NCBI GenBank assembly: GCA_905233245.1
Contig: CAJODK010000016.1
Coordinates: 24,399 to 88,398 of the forward strand
DNA length: 64,000 nt
From: an uncultured Prevotella sp.
GTDB taxonomy: Bacteria; Bacteroidota; Bacteroidia; Bacteroidales; Bacteroidaceae
Direction: 5' to 3'
Shown: positions 35,890 through 45,435 of the stretch, piece after piece
Layout: every line of letters begins with the position of its first letter
How positions within the stretch are numbered: the first letter of the stretch is position 1
The notes under the pieces: generated by a model
What the model saw: only the letters and a program-made list of their open reading frames with translations
The model's database searches: none
What the model was told of the DNA's origin: nothing
Made by a program: the position numbers and the translations under genes

Positions 35890-37736
35890 TGACCAACGAC
35901 TACACAAAGCGCAAATACGTCATCGGCGGTATAGCACTCATCATAGTGCTCACCTATATCGTCAGGCTCTTTGTGTTGCAGATTATGAGTGACGACTATC
36001 GCAAAAGTGCCGATTCCAACGCTTTTCTCAAGAAGGTGGAATACCCCTCACGAGGCGCCGTCTACGACCGCAACGGCAAACTCCTCGTCTATAACCAGCC
36101 TGCCTTCGACATCATGGTCGTGATGAATGAGGCACGCGACCATATCGACACCCTCGACATCTGCGATGCCCTCGGCATCACCAAGGAATACTTCATCAAG
36201 CGAATGGCCGACATCAAGGACCGCAACAAGAACCCCGGCTATTCGCGCTACACCCAGCAGGTCTTCATGACCCAGCTCGACGAGCAGGACTTCTCCGTCT
36301 TCCGTGAGAAACTCTTCCGCTTCCCCGGCTTCTACATCCAGCGACGCACCATCCGTCAGTATCAGTACCCCTATGCCGCCCATGTGCTGGGCGATGTCGC
36401 CGAGGTCTCCAAGAAGGACGTCGAGGAGGACGACTACTACCAGCAGGGCGACTATATCGGCAAACTCGGTGTGGAGCGCTATTACGAGAAGCAACTCCGT
36501 GGCGAGAAGGGCATGCAGATACTCCTGCGCGATGCCCACGGCCGCATCAAGGGACGCTATCGCAACGGAGCCTACGACCGTCGCCCCATAGCAGGCAAGG
36601 ATCTCACCCTCTCCATCGACCTCCAGCTGCAGGCACTCGGCGAGCGACTCATGGAAGGCAAGATAGGCAGCATCGTAGCCATCGAGCCCTCCACCGGCGA
36701 GGTACTCTGCATGGTATCGTCGCCCACCTACGACCCCCGCATCATGACAGGCCGCAAGCGCGGCAAGAACCACCTCGCCCTGCAGCAAGACACGTGGAAG
36801 CCCCTCCTCAACCGCTCCATCATGGGACAGTATCCCCCAGGCTCCACCTTCAAGACCACACAGGCGCTGACCTACCTCACCGAGGGCATCATCACCCCCC
36901 AGACACAGTTCCACTGCGCCCACGGCTTCTCCTTCAAGGGCCTCCACGTAGGCTGTCACGGCCACAGCTCTCCCCTCGCCCTCGTGCCCGCCATCTCCAC
37001 CTCGTGCAACGGCTACTTCTGCTGGGGCCTCTACTATATGATAGGCAACCGCGAGAAATACGGCAAGCCCATCAATGCCATGAACCGCTGGCGTGACTAC
37101 ATGGTCTCCATGGGCTTCGGCTACAAGACCGGCATCGACCTGCCAGGCGAGAAGCGAGGCCTCATCCCCAACGGCGACTACTACGACAAGCACTATAAAG
37201 GGTCGTGGAACGGCCTCACCATCATCTCCATCTCCATCGGACAGGGCGAGGTCAACCTCACCCCCCTGCAGATAGCCAACCTCGGCGCCACCATCGCCAA
37301 TCGCGGCTATTACCGCGTGCCCCATGTAGTGAAGAAGGTGCAGGGCGAACCACTCGACACCCTCTTCCAGACCAAGCACTACACTATGGCATCCCGCGAA
37401 GCCTACGACTGGGTAGTGCAAGGCATGCGCGCCTCCGTCCTTGGCGGCACCTGCCACGCCCTCTCCGCCCTGCCTTTCCCCGTTTGCGGAAAGACCGGTA
37501 CGGCCCAGAACCGTGGTGCGGACCACTCCGTCTTCATGGGTTTCGCCCCTATGGACAATCCTAAGATAGCCATCGCCGTCTATGTAGAGAACGGCGGCTT
37601 CGGCGCCGAGTACGGTGTGCCCATCGGAGGCCTCCTCATGGAGCAGTACATCACGGGCCATCTCTCCCCCTGGTCTGAGAAGCGCGCCTCCGACTTCCAG
37701 CATCGCCGCATCTCCTACGGTTCATATGTCAGGTAA
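35889..37736 (+). CDS. mrdA: Penicillin-binding protein 2
   Basis: 615 residues. Transpeptidase for lateral wall growth. Short cytoplasmic N-terminus, membrane segment (about 10-30), PBP dimerisation domain (EYPSRGAVYDRNGKLLVYN), then the transpeptidase domain: SxxK in PPGSTFKTT (Ser about 319), SxN in STSCNGYFCWG (about 372), KTG in CGKTGTAQN (about 535). It overlaps mreD by one base. rodA, which commonly follows in this phylum, is absent here. Confidence 0.96.
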   Translation: MTNDYTKRKYVIGGIALIIVLTYIVRLFVLQIMSDDYRKSADSNAFLKKVEYPSRGAVYDRNGKLLVYNQPAFDIMVVMNEARDHIDTLDICDALGITKEYFIKRMADIKDRNKNPGYSRYTQQVFMTQLDEQDFSVFREKLFRFPGFYIQRRTIRQYQYPYAAHVLGDVAEVSKKDVEEDDYYQQGDYIGKLGVERYYEKQLRGEKGMQILLRDAHGRIKGRYRNGAYDRRPIAGKDLTLSIDLQLQALGERLMEGKIGSIVAIEPSTGEVLCMVSSPTYDPRIMTGRKRGKNHLALQQDTWKPLLNRSIMGQYPPGSTFKTTQALTYLTEGIITPQTQFHCAHGFSFKGLHVGCHGHSSPLALVPAISTSCNGYFCWGLYYMIGNREKYGKPINAMNRWRDYMVSMGFGYKTGIDLPGEKRGLIPNGDYYDKHYKGSWNGLTIISISIGQGEVNLTPLQIANLGATIANRGYYRVPHVVKKVQGEPLDTLFQTKHYTMASREAYDWVVQGMRASVLGGTCHALSALPFPVCGKTGTAQNRGADHSVFMGFAPMDNPKIAIAVYVENGGFGAEYGVPIGGLLMEQYITGHLSPWSEKRASDFQHRRISYGSYVR

Positions 37737-37794
37737 ACTCCCCTCTCCTCCCTTGCCTCTTATCAATTTTTTCTACTTTTTTCACCATTTTTTA

Positions 37795-37870
37795 CCTTCG
37801 TTATTTGTCCATATTATTAATAATGAGTAACTTTGCACCAAATATGCTCATTTACAAAGCATAACGAAGG
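37795..37870 (+). promoter_or_regulatory. Promoter inside nested inverted repeats
   Basis: TTTG (37804-37807), 20 bases, TAACTTTG (37828-37835). The promoter is enclosed by a perfect 10-bp inverted repeat, CCTTCGTTAT (37795-37804) and ATAACGAAGG (37861-37870). Inside it, AATGAG (37822-37827) pairs with CTCATT (37847-37852) around the -7 element. The layout suggests an operator or a structured leader ahead of the small ORFs and the giant surface protein. The stretch 37737-37794 before it is pyrimidine-rich with T runs and no gene. Confidence 0.6.
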
Positions 37871-37900
37871 AAAAAAGATAAACAATTAGAGAATAGAGAT

Positions 37901-38032
37901 ATGGATAAGATGTTTGACATAAACACTGCGACAGACGAGGAAGTCGTGTCAATGGTGGAGGGAATGCTCGGAGCTAAGGAAAAGTGGCTTAAGTCTTTCC
38001 GTGAGCGTGAAAAGGAACTGGGCATCGCATGA
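37901..38032 (+). CDS. Small ORF, 43 residues, unknown
   Basis: ATG 37901 to TGA 38032, beginning MDKMFDINTATDEEVVSMVE and ending REREKELGIA. Charged and probably helical, no signal peptide, no family recognised. It lies about 65 bases after a good promoter and overlaps the next tiny ORF by four bases (ATGA), which is the reason for reporting it. It could be a real leader or regulatory peptide, or the remnant of a longer gene. Confidence 0.45.
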   Translation: MDKMFDINTATDEEVVSMVEGMLGAKEKWLKSFREREKELGIA

Positions 38033-38124
38033 GACTGTCTGTTGATGAAATAAACAAGAAGTCGCCATACTGGGTGATTCAGGCGTGTCCCAACTATATA
38101 CGATGTTCATCAGAAATGAGCTAA
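38029..38124 (+). CDS. Very small ORF, 31 residues, unknown
   Basis: ATG 38029 to TAA 38124, MRLSVDEINKKSPYWVIQAC and ending CSSEMS, sharing ATGA with the ORF before it. No family recognised. The neighbouring frame across 38062-38138 reads ILGDSGVSQLYTMFIRNEL, so this may instead be a decayed gene with a frameshift. Confidence 0.3.
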   Translation: MRLSVDEINKKSPYWVIQACPNYIRCSSEMS

Positions 38125-38163
38125 CGAAGAAATAAGAATGAAAACTAAATACTAATAACAACG

Positions 38164-41100
38164 ATGAAAGAAGAAACGAGAAAATTGCAATTCTTGCACA
38201 AGGGCATGGCGACCCTTCTACTTCTACTACTCTCCACTATCGGAGCGTGGGCGGAAACGGTGACGTTCACCTATGGCAATTCAGATCCTTCAGCAAGTGT
38301 AGCTGATACAGGAATTACATCAACATCAACATGTGATTCTAAGTCAGGTTCAAACGGACACTCGCTTGCCAATGGAGAAGCTATAACTGTAACAGCAGAA
38401 AGTGGCAAAACCATTACAGCAGTGAACGTAACATTTAATCGTTATGACGGCTCAAAAAGCACTTTTGCAATAGATGGTAGTGGAACCACAACCACAGCTT
38501 GGTCTGTATCTAACAAAATAGGAACATGGGAAGGTACAGCATCAACTATTACCATTACGGGTACTAACGATAGCAGTCCAGACCGTATCACATCTATTGT
38601 TGTCACCTACACCACAACTACGGAACTGACTCTTGATCCAACCAGTGGCAGCGTATATGTAGGCAAGACCCTCGATATAAGCGGATACGTTGATACTAAC
38701 TCTAACGCAACCGTAACATATACCTCTAATAACACAAGCGTTGCTACGGTAACGTCAGCAGGCGTAATCACTGGTGTAGCAGCTGGTTCTACGACAATCA
38801 CCGTTGCACAGGAAGAAAACGCAAGTTATACAGCTGCGGAGGCAACATACACTATCACAGTCAACGCAGTTCCTACGCAATATACAGTAACACTTGCATC
38901 TTCACCTGCAGCTGGTGGTAGTGTAAGTGGTAAATATAATACAGCTGATGCATATAACGGCAAGGCAATAAATGATGACTTCAGTAGTGGTGATGAAGTG
39001 TCAGCAGATACGAAACTGACCCTTACGGCATCTCCTAATACAGGTTATCAATTTGCAGGTTCGTGGGGTGGTTCAAGTAATACTACTGCAACATTCACCA
39101 CTGCGGCAACCACAAGTAATAAGACCTATACTGCAAACTTCACTGCCAAGACCTACTCTATCACCCTCAATGCAAATGGTGGTAGTGCTGCTGGTAGTGC
39201 AACAGCTACATATAAGAGCAATGCTCTGACAAGCGTTAGCGCCCCAACATACGCAGACATGGTGGTAGAGGGCTACTACGAGGAGGCAGAATGCACCAAC
39301 AAGATTGCTGATGCAAGCGGTAATCTCCAGGCAAACACTACTTACACAGACGCAAGTGGCAACTGGACTAACGATGACGCTGTTACTCTCTACGCTAAGT
39401 GGGAGGCAGCAGCCACCTACACTGTGACCTACAATGCCAACCTTGCTGGCGCGTCAGGCTCTGTTACAGATGCCAGCACATACGAGGCAGGTGCCAGTGT
39501 AACAACGCAGGCTAACAGTTTCTCTAAGAGTGGCTATACCTTCCTTGGCTGGAGCACCACCTCTGGCTATAGCGCAGACCTTGTTGGAGAAACATTCACT
39601 ATGGGCACAAGCAACGTTACGCTCTATGCTCAGTGGCAGATTGACGGCTCTATCTCGTCTTCACCTGCAGCTGGCAGCACCGTCAAGGCTGGAGATCCCG
39701 TATATACTACTGCTACGACTTCCGCCTCAGGAGTGACACAAATGCGCATTGCTCAGGGTGGTGGTCCATCCAATGCTGAAACACTGAAATCATCTGGCAA
39801 TCTTGTGGGAATAAGCTCAGCAGGATGGAGTGTTAGCAATGGTGCTACCTTGGGTACAAACTCTTGGGTGCTCTCAGCCCTCCTTACTGATGGCACATTC
39901 TATAGCGACGTGCTTACCAACACATTCTCTGTTGGTGTGGCAACCCCTGTCATCTCTTGCTCAAGCAATACGGTGACGATAACCTGTGCTACGGACGGCG
40001 CAACGATACGTTACACTGATGACGGTACTGAGCCAACTACCTCTACAGGTACGGTTTATGAAGATCCTTTCGCTATCACTGCTACAAAGACTATCAAGGC
40101 TATAGCTATAAAGAATGCAACAAATAGTGCAGTGGTTTCTCAGAATTGTGCATACACCAGCTTCTCATGGCCGGTGTCAATAAACTTCGACGGCTCAGAC
40201 GCTGTATGGAGCACCAGTGATGACTTGACAGGCGCAGCGGCAGCTCAGACAACCGTACACGGAGTAACCTTCCGCGGTACGTCAAGCACGGAGTTCAAGA
40301 TTATAAATGATGGAAGCCAGCACCTGCAGGTGAACTCCAATGCTGCCACCAACCACTACTTCGCTATACCTCTTGAGGAAATCAACGGACGTATCGATAT
40401 TTACGTCACGGCGCCTTACATTACCAGCAACTACAAGGTAAGGTCATACCTCGACACTGTCAACGGTACTACGGTGAATCTGAACTCGCCCAAGTCACCA
40501 AGTGCAGTGGCATGGAGTGACTACGATATCTCGTCATCTCCCGGAGTGTTCCACTACCGCATCGAGGATATCTCCGCTACGACGGGTGTGCTCTACCTCG
40601 GTGTCAACAGCTCTTCATACAAGCTCATAGACAAGGTGCGTATTACCACGCCGGGCGCTACTCTCGTGGCTTCGCCTGCATCAGTGACAATGGGTGATGC
40701 AGAGAAAGACACCTGTACGGTTACTATCACCAATTATTCTACTCACCGTGCCGTGCTGGGCAATGTGCCAAGCTATGTCAATGCTTCGTTCAACCCATCT
40801 ACGGGCGAGCTGGTGATAACGCCAAAGGCGATAGGAACTGGCGAAAACATAACTCTCGCCGTAGATACCAACGATGACGGTGTGGCTGATGACACAGACC
40901 TCTCAATACCAGTTACTGTTCATGGTATCACCATTAACACCCAGCCTGCAAGCGCAATATATGAGTATGGCACGAGTGCCACGGCTCTCAGCGCCAGTGC
41001 ATCGAAGTCTGCCGGCATGGGCGGCACTATCACCTATCAGTGGTACAAGAACACCGTCAATAGCAACACGGGTGGCACGGCTATCAGCGGAGCTACGAGC

Positions 41101-44100
41101 AGCACGTACACCCCAAGCACCACCAATGCGGCTGAGGATGCTGCGTTCTACTATTATGTGGCAAAGGTGGCAAAGGACACCATCAAGGCTCAGACTTCAA
41201 ACGTGGCATACGTGCTCACGACGAGTTCAGGTCGCAAGTTCCACATGAGCAACATTGCTGGCAACAGACAAACGACAAAAACAAGCGAGACAATCACGGG
41301 ACAGGTGATAGCTGGTGGCTCGGCTACGGCTAACTACGGAAATGGCGAGTACTATCGCTACATCACCCGTCCAACTACGGCTTATGCCCACATGTACGTT
41401 GTGAACCAGGGTACCAACTACATCTCAATTGAGTTGGACAATGCAGTGGCTACCGGTGACCAGATTTCCGTACGTCTCAACGGTTACCTCGGAACGAGCG
41501 CGGGCATAACCATATCAGACGGTACGAACAGCCTTGACATGTATCAGACTGATACCGACAACAAAGTTTACACCGCAACAGTACCAGCAGGTTTCAATGG
41601 CAAGACCGCATTCACCATCAAGGGTAAGTATGATGGTATGTCAAACTACTTCACTGACCTTATCATCTATACTCCGGGTGCGGTGAAGATTACTGACCCT
41701 ACACCAAGCACGCAGACCATACAGAGCGGTGAGACACCTACGGCGCTAACCGTGACAGCATCTGACGGCACGGGCTCATACTCTTTCCAGTGGCAGATAA
41801 GCACCGATAACAGTTCTTGGACAGACGTAACCACCCCAACCGATGGTACGGTTACCACTGACGGTGCTACATCCACCTTTGCTCCTGTAGCACTTACGGC
41901 TACAAGATACTACAGGTGTATTGTTACAGACACAGGCACCTCTAACACCGATACGAGCGGGGCTGCCACAGTGACCGTAACGTCGCTGACGCACGGATGG
42001 TACACTCCTTCATTTACGGATAATGAGAAAATCTATGTACTCAATAAGTCAAACTACGATACGCAGAACAGTGGTGGCGTAACTACTACCAACCATTTCT
42101 GGACGAAGGAAAGTAGTGTTTCCTTGACTAATTCAGCTACAATCTCAATAATATCTTCTTCGAGTGATAATTACGTAAGGCTGAAGAATTCAGATAATCA
42201 GAGATCTATCACCTTCTATGTAAAGGGCGCTACTGCCTTCCAAATAGTTGGTACAAACAATAGAAGTGTGGACGTCAATGTAGATGGAGAGAAGATAAAG
42301 ACCTTAGCGCTGAATGCAGATTCCTGGTCAGAGACATTTGCCCTCAATAGTGAAGGTTCATACATCACTATAGACAGTCCGAGTGGAGGCGATGTATTCC
42401 TCGGCGGCTTCAAGTTCTATGAGAAATCTCCTGCTACGATTATAGTGAAGAAGGACGGTGAGGCAATAACTGAAGCTGAGCAGTACATCGACGCGGAAGT
42501 GGATTACGAGGTGGAGAGCAACAGCACGGGTGACATTACGGTGGATACGTCTGCCGAGGGCTATGATGCATCTGTAGCTACCGCGTCATACGCAGGAGGA
42601 GTGCTTACGGTAACCCCATTGGCTGCGGGCACAACGACGATAACCCTCAAACAGGATGCCAACGCTACTCACGCGGAAGGCTCAACCACGCTGACCGTTA
42701 CGGTGAAGAAGCATACTGTCATTCTTTCGTTCTCCTTCGACAAGTCATCGTATAAGGGTACTTCGCTGACAGAAAACGATGCAATATCTGCAAGCTCTCT
42801 GCCTGTGCTCACTGCCAAGTATGACGATGGCAGGGACTATACGGGCACTATATACTACCACAGTGACGACAGAAACATAGGCTATTTTGGCGTGGCAAAG
42901 GGTACATACGCATCAAGCGACTATGGCGTTGCCAGCACCGAATACACCATCAGGTATGGAGGCGGTCAGGGCGGTGCGCGTATCTACGCCTATGTAAACT
43001 CATTTGGCAATTACGACCAGGCGGTGGCTTACTTTGACCTCGTCGTGGAGAACGGCACCTCAAACAAACTTCCAAAGGGCACTTCACCTGAAATATATCA
43101 GCAGTTCCCCATGAGGAACTCTGCAGGTGAGGAAGTGGTAAGAATCACCTACGGCGGATATAAGTACATTAAGACGAAGACAGGCAAGTGGTCAACTGGT
43201 GATACGAGAGGCAAGTACTTCGTTGACGGTTATGAGTATTATACACGTTACGGGTCTGATGATGCCAAGGATGAGTACAACCACCAGCTGAAGGGCATGA
43301 GTGATGACTACTTTGCGGTAGATTCCCTCATGTGGTACCAGACGTCGGAGACAAAGCCTGACGGCACGAACTATGTAGAGTTCGAGCGTGTACGTCCGTT
43401 CAACCTGCCATGCCGAGGCAGCTACATAAAGTTTGAGCCAAAGAAGAGCGGTAAGCTCACGGCATACGTATGGCAGAACGGTACGATAGACGAATCTAAA
43501 AATACGCTGGGCTCCAAGCCTCGTCTGGGTTACTGGTTTGACCAGGACGGATGGGTGCAGCATCCTACGACGGCTCCTGTCACCAAGCAGCCTCTGGGCG
43601 TGATGTCAAATCAAGAGCGAAAAGGACGTGACGGCAGAAATGTGGATAGCCAGATGACAGAAAAATGGACGGCAGCACAAGGTGACCAGAACATGGCAAA
43701 ACTGCTGAAGTATAAGTATTGTAAGGTAGCTCTGCCTGATTCTACTACTGCTGTAAGCCAGTTCCATGAAAACAATACTGACTCAGGTTGGGAGGATGCT
43801 TACGAGAACCCATACTATTGGGGAACGAACGACGAGGTAGGCGCCAACCTTGACCAGGCAGTACCAAAGTCAATGACTCCGGTGCCATTCCACAACGGTT
43901 ATTTGATACCTGAGGCTGCGTACGTGAAGTACACCCTCAACGTGGTGGCAGGTAAGTCATACTACTTCTACGGTATGATGACGAAGATAGGCTATGCTGG
44001 CATGAACTTCGTGGAGGATGATGCAGTGCTTGGAAGTGACATCGAACACGAGACAGCTACTTTGCACCTGCAGACCGATGACGACATGACGACCTACACA

Positions 44101-44919
44101 TTCAACGGCAGCGTGCTCAGCAAGAGCACCGTGTTTGACGAGGTGACGCTGCCAAGTAACTACCGCAAGGCAAAGTGGAACACCATCTGCCTGCCGTTCG
44201 CCCTGTCTGAGGATCAAGTGGAGGAGGCATTCGGTAAGGGTACGCAGCTCGCCATCTTCAACGGTCTGAACCATGACAGTGCCAATCATATATATCATAT
44301 AAGGTACCTGCGCCATGTGGATCAGAACATTCTGCCTGGTCAGCCATACCTGATTTACCCAACGGGTGTGGATGCCGGCGGCGAGGACCTGCCTAACGTG
44401 GACGGCGTGATAGGTGACAATACTATAGAGGGGGCTTCAGGCACACGTATAACCTTCAGTACGGTATTCATCGACATCGACAAGTTGAAGCAGGCTAACG
44501 CAAGCTACGGCAACGACAAGGATGCCGATGGCACCAAGAGCTATATATTCACGGGTTCTTACAAGCCTACCGCTATAGAGAAGTACGACATCTACAACAC
44601 ACCTAAGACAGGTGAGTTGAAGAGGTACATGGGGGCAGGCACCTCGCTGAACACCTACCATGCGCTGATAAAGGCTAACGACTCTAACATCAAACAGGAT
44701 GCCATCTCATTCTCATTCACCGAGGATGACGTGGAAAAGATTTGGGAGTCTGTTGGCGAGGAGGCTACACGTATAGAACTGATTGCCGATGATGGCATTG
44801 CAGAATACAAGTTACGTGCAGTTGACAACGGCAAGGCTTACAACCTGATGGGACAGGAGATAGACCCTCGCTCTGCCAAGGGATTGGTAATCATCAATGG
44901 CAAGAAGGTAATGTATTGA
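38164..44919 (+). CDS. Giant multidomain surface protein with Ig-like and InlB-type repeats
   Basis: 2251 residues with a signal peptide (about 1-30, ending GAWAE). In order: an N-terminal beta-domain (about 31-155); a bacterial Ig-like group 2 domain (about 156-238, SGVYV-like GSVYVGKTLDISGYV and GVITGVAAGSTTITV); InlB/Listeria-Bacteroides repeats (about 240-495, SGYTFLGWSTTSGY and VTLYAQW); a chitobiase C-terminal-like domain (about 595-660, GATIRYTDDGTEPTTSTG); beta-sandwich and Ig-type modules (about 660-1280); a second Big_2-like module (about 1420-1520); and a large C-terminal region with KWNTICLPFALSEDQVEEAF. The end, YNLMGQEIDPRSAKGLVIIN followed by GKKVMY, is a tail shared with other exported proteins here. 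Probably an adhesin or glycan-binding cell-surface protein; no catalytic domain is evident. Confidence 0.85.
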   Translation: MKEETRKLQFLHKGMATLLLLLLSTIGAWAETVTFTYGNSDPSASVADTGITSTSTCDSKSGSNGHSLANGEAITVTAESGKTITAVNVTFNRYDGSKSTFAIDGSGTTTTAWSVSNKIGTWEGTASTITITGTNDSSPDRITSIVVTYTTTTELTLDPTSGSVYVGKTLDISGYVDTNSNATVTYTSNNTSVATVTSAGVITGVAAGSTTITVAQEENASYTAAEATYTITVNAVPTQYTVTLASSPAAGGSVSGKYNTADAYNGKAINDDFSSGDEVSADTKLTLTASPNTGYQFAGSWGGSSNTTATFTTAATTSNKTYTANFTAKTYSITLNANGGSAAGSATATYKSNALTSVSAPTYADMVVEGYYEEAECTNKIADASGNLQANTTYTDASGNWTNDDAVTLYAKWEAAATYTVTYNANLAGASGSVTDASTYEAGASVTTQANSFSKSGYTFLGWSTTSGYSADLVGETFTMGTSNVTLYAQWQIDGSISSSPAAGSTVKAGDPVYTTATTSASGVTQMRIAQGGGPSNAETLKSSGNLVGISSAGWSVSNGATLGTNSWVLSALLTDGTFYSDVLTNTFSVGVATPVISCSSNTVTITCATDGATIRYTDDGTEPTTSTGTVYEDPFAITATKTIKAIAIKNATNSAVVSQNCAYTSFSWPVSINFDGSDAVWSTSDDLTGAAAAQTTVHGVTFRGTSSTEFKIINDGSQHLQVNSNAATNHYFAIPLEEINGRIDIYVTAPYITSNYKVRSYLDTVNGTTVNLNSPKSPSAVAWSDYDISSSPGVFHYRIEDISATTGVLYLGVNSSSYKLIDKVRITTPGATLVASPASVTMGDAEKDTCTVTITNYSTHRAVLGNVPSYVNASFNPSTGELVITPKAIGTGENITLAVDTNDDGVADDTDLSIPVTVHGITINTQPASAIYEYGTSATALSASASKSAGMGGTITYQWYKNTVNSNTGGTAISGATSSTYTPSTTNAAEDAAFYYYVAKVAKDTIKAQTSNVAYVLTTSSGRKFHMSNIAGNRQTTKTSETITGQVIAGGSATANYGNGEYYRYITRPTTAYAHMYVVNQGTNYISIELDNAVATGDQISVRLNGYLGTSAGITISDGTNSLDMYQTDTDNKVYTATVPAGFNGKTAFTIKGKYDGMSNYFTDLIIYTPGAVKITDPTPSTQTIQSGETPTALTVTASDGTGSYSFQWQISTDNSSWTDVTTPTDGTVTTDGATSTFAPVALTATRYYRCIVTDTGTSNTDTSGAATVTVTSLTHGWYTPSFTDNEKIYVLNKSNYDTQNSGGVTTTNHFWTKESSVSLTNSATISIISSSSDNYVRLKNSDNQRSITFYVKGATAFQIVGTNNRSVDVNVDGEKIKTLALNADSWSETFALNSEGSYITIDSPSGGDVFLGGFKFYEKSPATIIVKKDGEAITEAEQYIDAEVDYEVESNSTGDITVDTSAEGYDASVATASYAGGVLTVTPLAAGTTTITLKQDANATHAEGSTTLTVTVKKHTVILSFSFDKSSYKGTSLTENDAISASSLPVLTAKYDDGRDYTGTIYYHSDDRNIGYFGVAKGTYASSDYGVASTEYTIRYGGGQGGARIYAYVNSFGNYDQAVAYFDLVVENGTSNKLPKGTSPEIYQQFPMRNSAGEEVVRITYGGYKYIKTKTGKWSTGDTRGKYFVDGYEYYTRYGSDDAKDEYNHQLKGMSDDYFAVDSLMWYQTSETKPDGTNYVEFERVRPFNLPCRGSYIKFEPKKSGKLTAYVWQNGTIDESKNTLGSKPRLGYWFDQDGWVQHPTTAPVTKQPLGVMSNQERKGRDGRNVDSQMTEKWTAAQGDQNMAKLLKYKYCKVALPDSTTAVSQFHENNTDSGWEDAYENPYYWGTNDEVGANLDQAVPKSMTPVPFHNGYLIPEAAYVKYTLNVVAGKSYYFYGMMTKIGYAGMNFVEDDAVLGSDIEHETATLHLQTDDDMTTYTFNGSVLSKSTVFDEVTLPSNYRKAKWNTICLPFALSEDQVEEAFGKGTQLAIFNGLNHDSANHIYHIRYLRHVDQNILPGQPYLIYPTGVDAGGEDLPNVDGVIGDNTIEGASGTRITFSTVFIDIDKLKQANASYGNDKDADGTKSYIFTGSYKPTAIEKYDIYNTPKTGELKRYMGAGTSLNTYHALIKANDSNIKQDAISFSFTEDDVEKIWESVGEEATRIELIADDGIAEYKLRAVDNGKAYNLMGQEIDPRSAKGLVIINGKKVMY

Positions 44920-44965
44920 TCAGTTCACAGTTCATAATTCACAGTTCACAGTTAAGTTTACATAG

Positions 44966-45154
44966 ATGAAAAAGAAACGATATATACAGCCTTCGGCTGA
45001 GTTTGAGGAGATAGAGGGCATGGATGACCTGATGGAACTCTCGAAGTTTGACACGCAAGGTTCGGGTACTACAAAGGATAATACCCCAACAGATCTCCCG
45101 TGGGGCGGTGATACTCCTGGTGGTGAAGGTGGTGATGATGATCCTAATGGATAG
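44966..45154 (+). CDS. Small acidic Gly/Asp-rich peptide, 62 residues
   Basis: MKKKRYIQPSAEFEEIEGMD at the start, ending GGDTPGGEGGDDDPNG. No hydrophobic signal segment. Peptides with an MKKKYxxP start, a central LM motif and a Gly/Asp/Pro-rich end recur in Prevotella next to large secreted proteins, but their role is not known to me. It follows the giant protein by 46 bases that hold a TTCACAG repeat, and is followed by a strong terminator, so it is probably the last gene of that transcript. A peptide-precursor role is possible but unsupported. Confidence 0.65.
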   Translation: MKKKRYIQPSAEFEEIEGMDDLMELSKFDTQGSGTTKDNTPTDLPWGGDTPGGEGGDDDPNG

Positions 45155-45162
45155 TGTTCAAT

Positions 45163-45199
45163 GCATGATTCATAATGCATAATGCATAATGCATAATTA
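45163..45199. repeat. ATAATGC tandem repeat after the small acidic peptide
   Basis: Four to five ATAATGC/ATAATTA-like heptads directly ahead of the terminator. Confidence 0.6.
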
Positions 45200-45201
45200 G
45201 G

Positions 45202-45239
45202 GTGACCTGACAGAGAAATATCTGTCAGGTCACTTTTTA
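45202..45239 (+). terminator. Strong rho-independent terminator
   Basis: A perfect 13-bp stem (GTGACCTGACAGA at 45202-45214 with 45221-45233), loop GAAATA, then TTTTT. Ends the giant-protein/small-peptide transcript. Confidence 0.85.
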
Positions 45240-45348
45240 CCCTCACTTACTTACTTGTTCGTCCGTAGCCCGCATGAATACTGGAGATAGCGAGGAGGAA
45301 GTGAGGGTAAGGAGGATTTGAAGATTAAAATTTGAAAAAAAACCTAAA

Positions 45349-45407
45349 ATCCTCCACTCGTCGTCTGGAAAGCCCATAAATACTGGGCTGAGCGGGTGGT
45401 GGAGGAT
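45349..45407. repeat. Long imperfect hairpin in the intergenic region
   Basis: ATCCTCCAC (45349-45357) pairs with GTGGAGGAT (45399-45407); inside it GCCCA (45372-45376) pairs with TGGGC (45384-45388). A separate small hairpin, TGGAGG-TTTTT-CCTCCA, follows at 45417-45433. No gene is evident here. Confidence 0.55.
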
Positions 45408-45435
45408 AGTGGAGAGTGGAGGTTTTTCCTCCATT

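Noticed and set aside
36048..37703. Long 551-codon minus-strand frame opposite mrdA
   Set aside because: Mirror frame of a GC-rich, strongly biased gene; PBP2 on the plus strand has all catalytic motifs.
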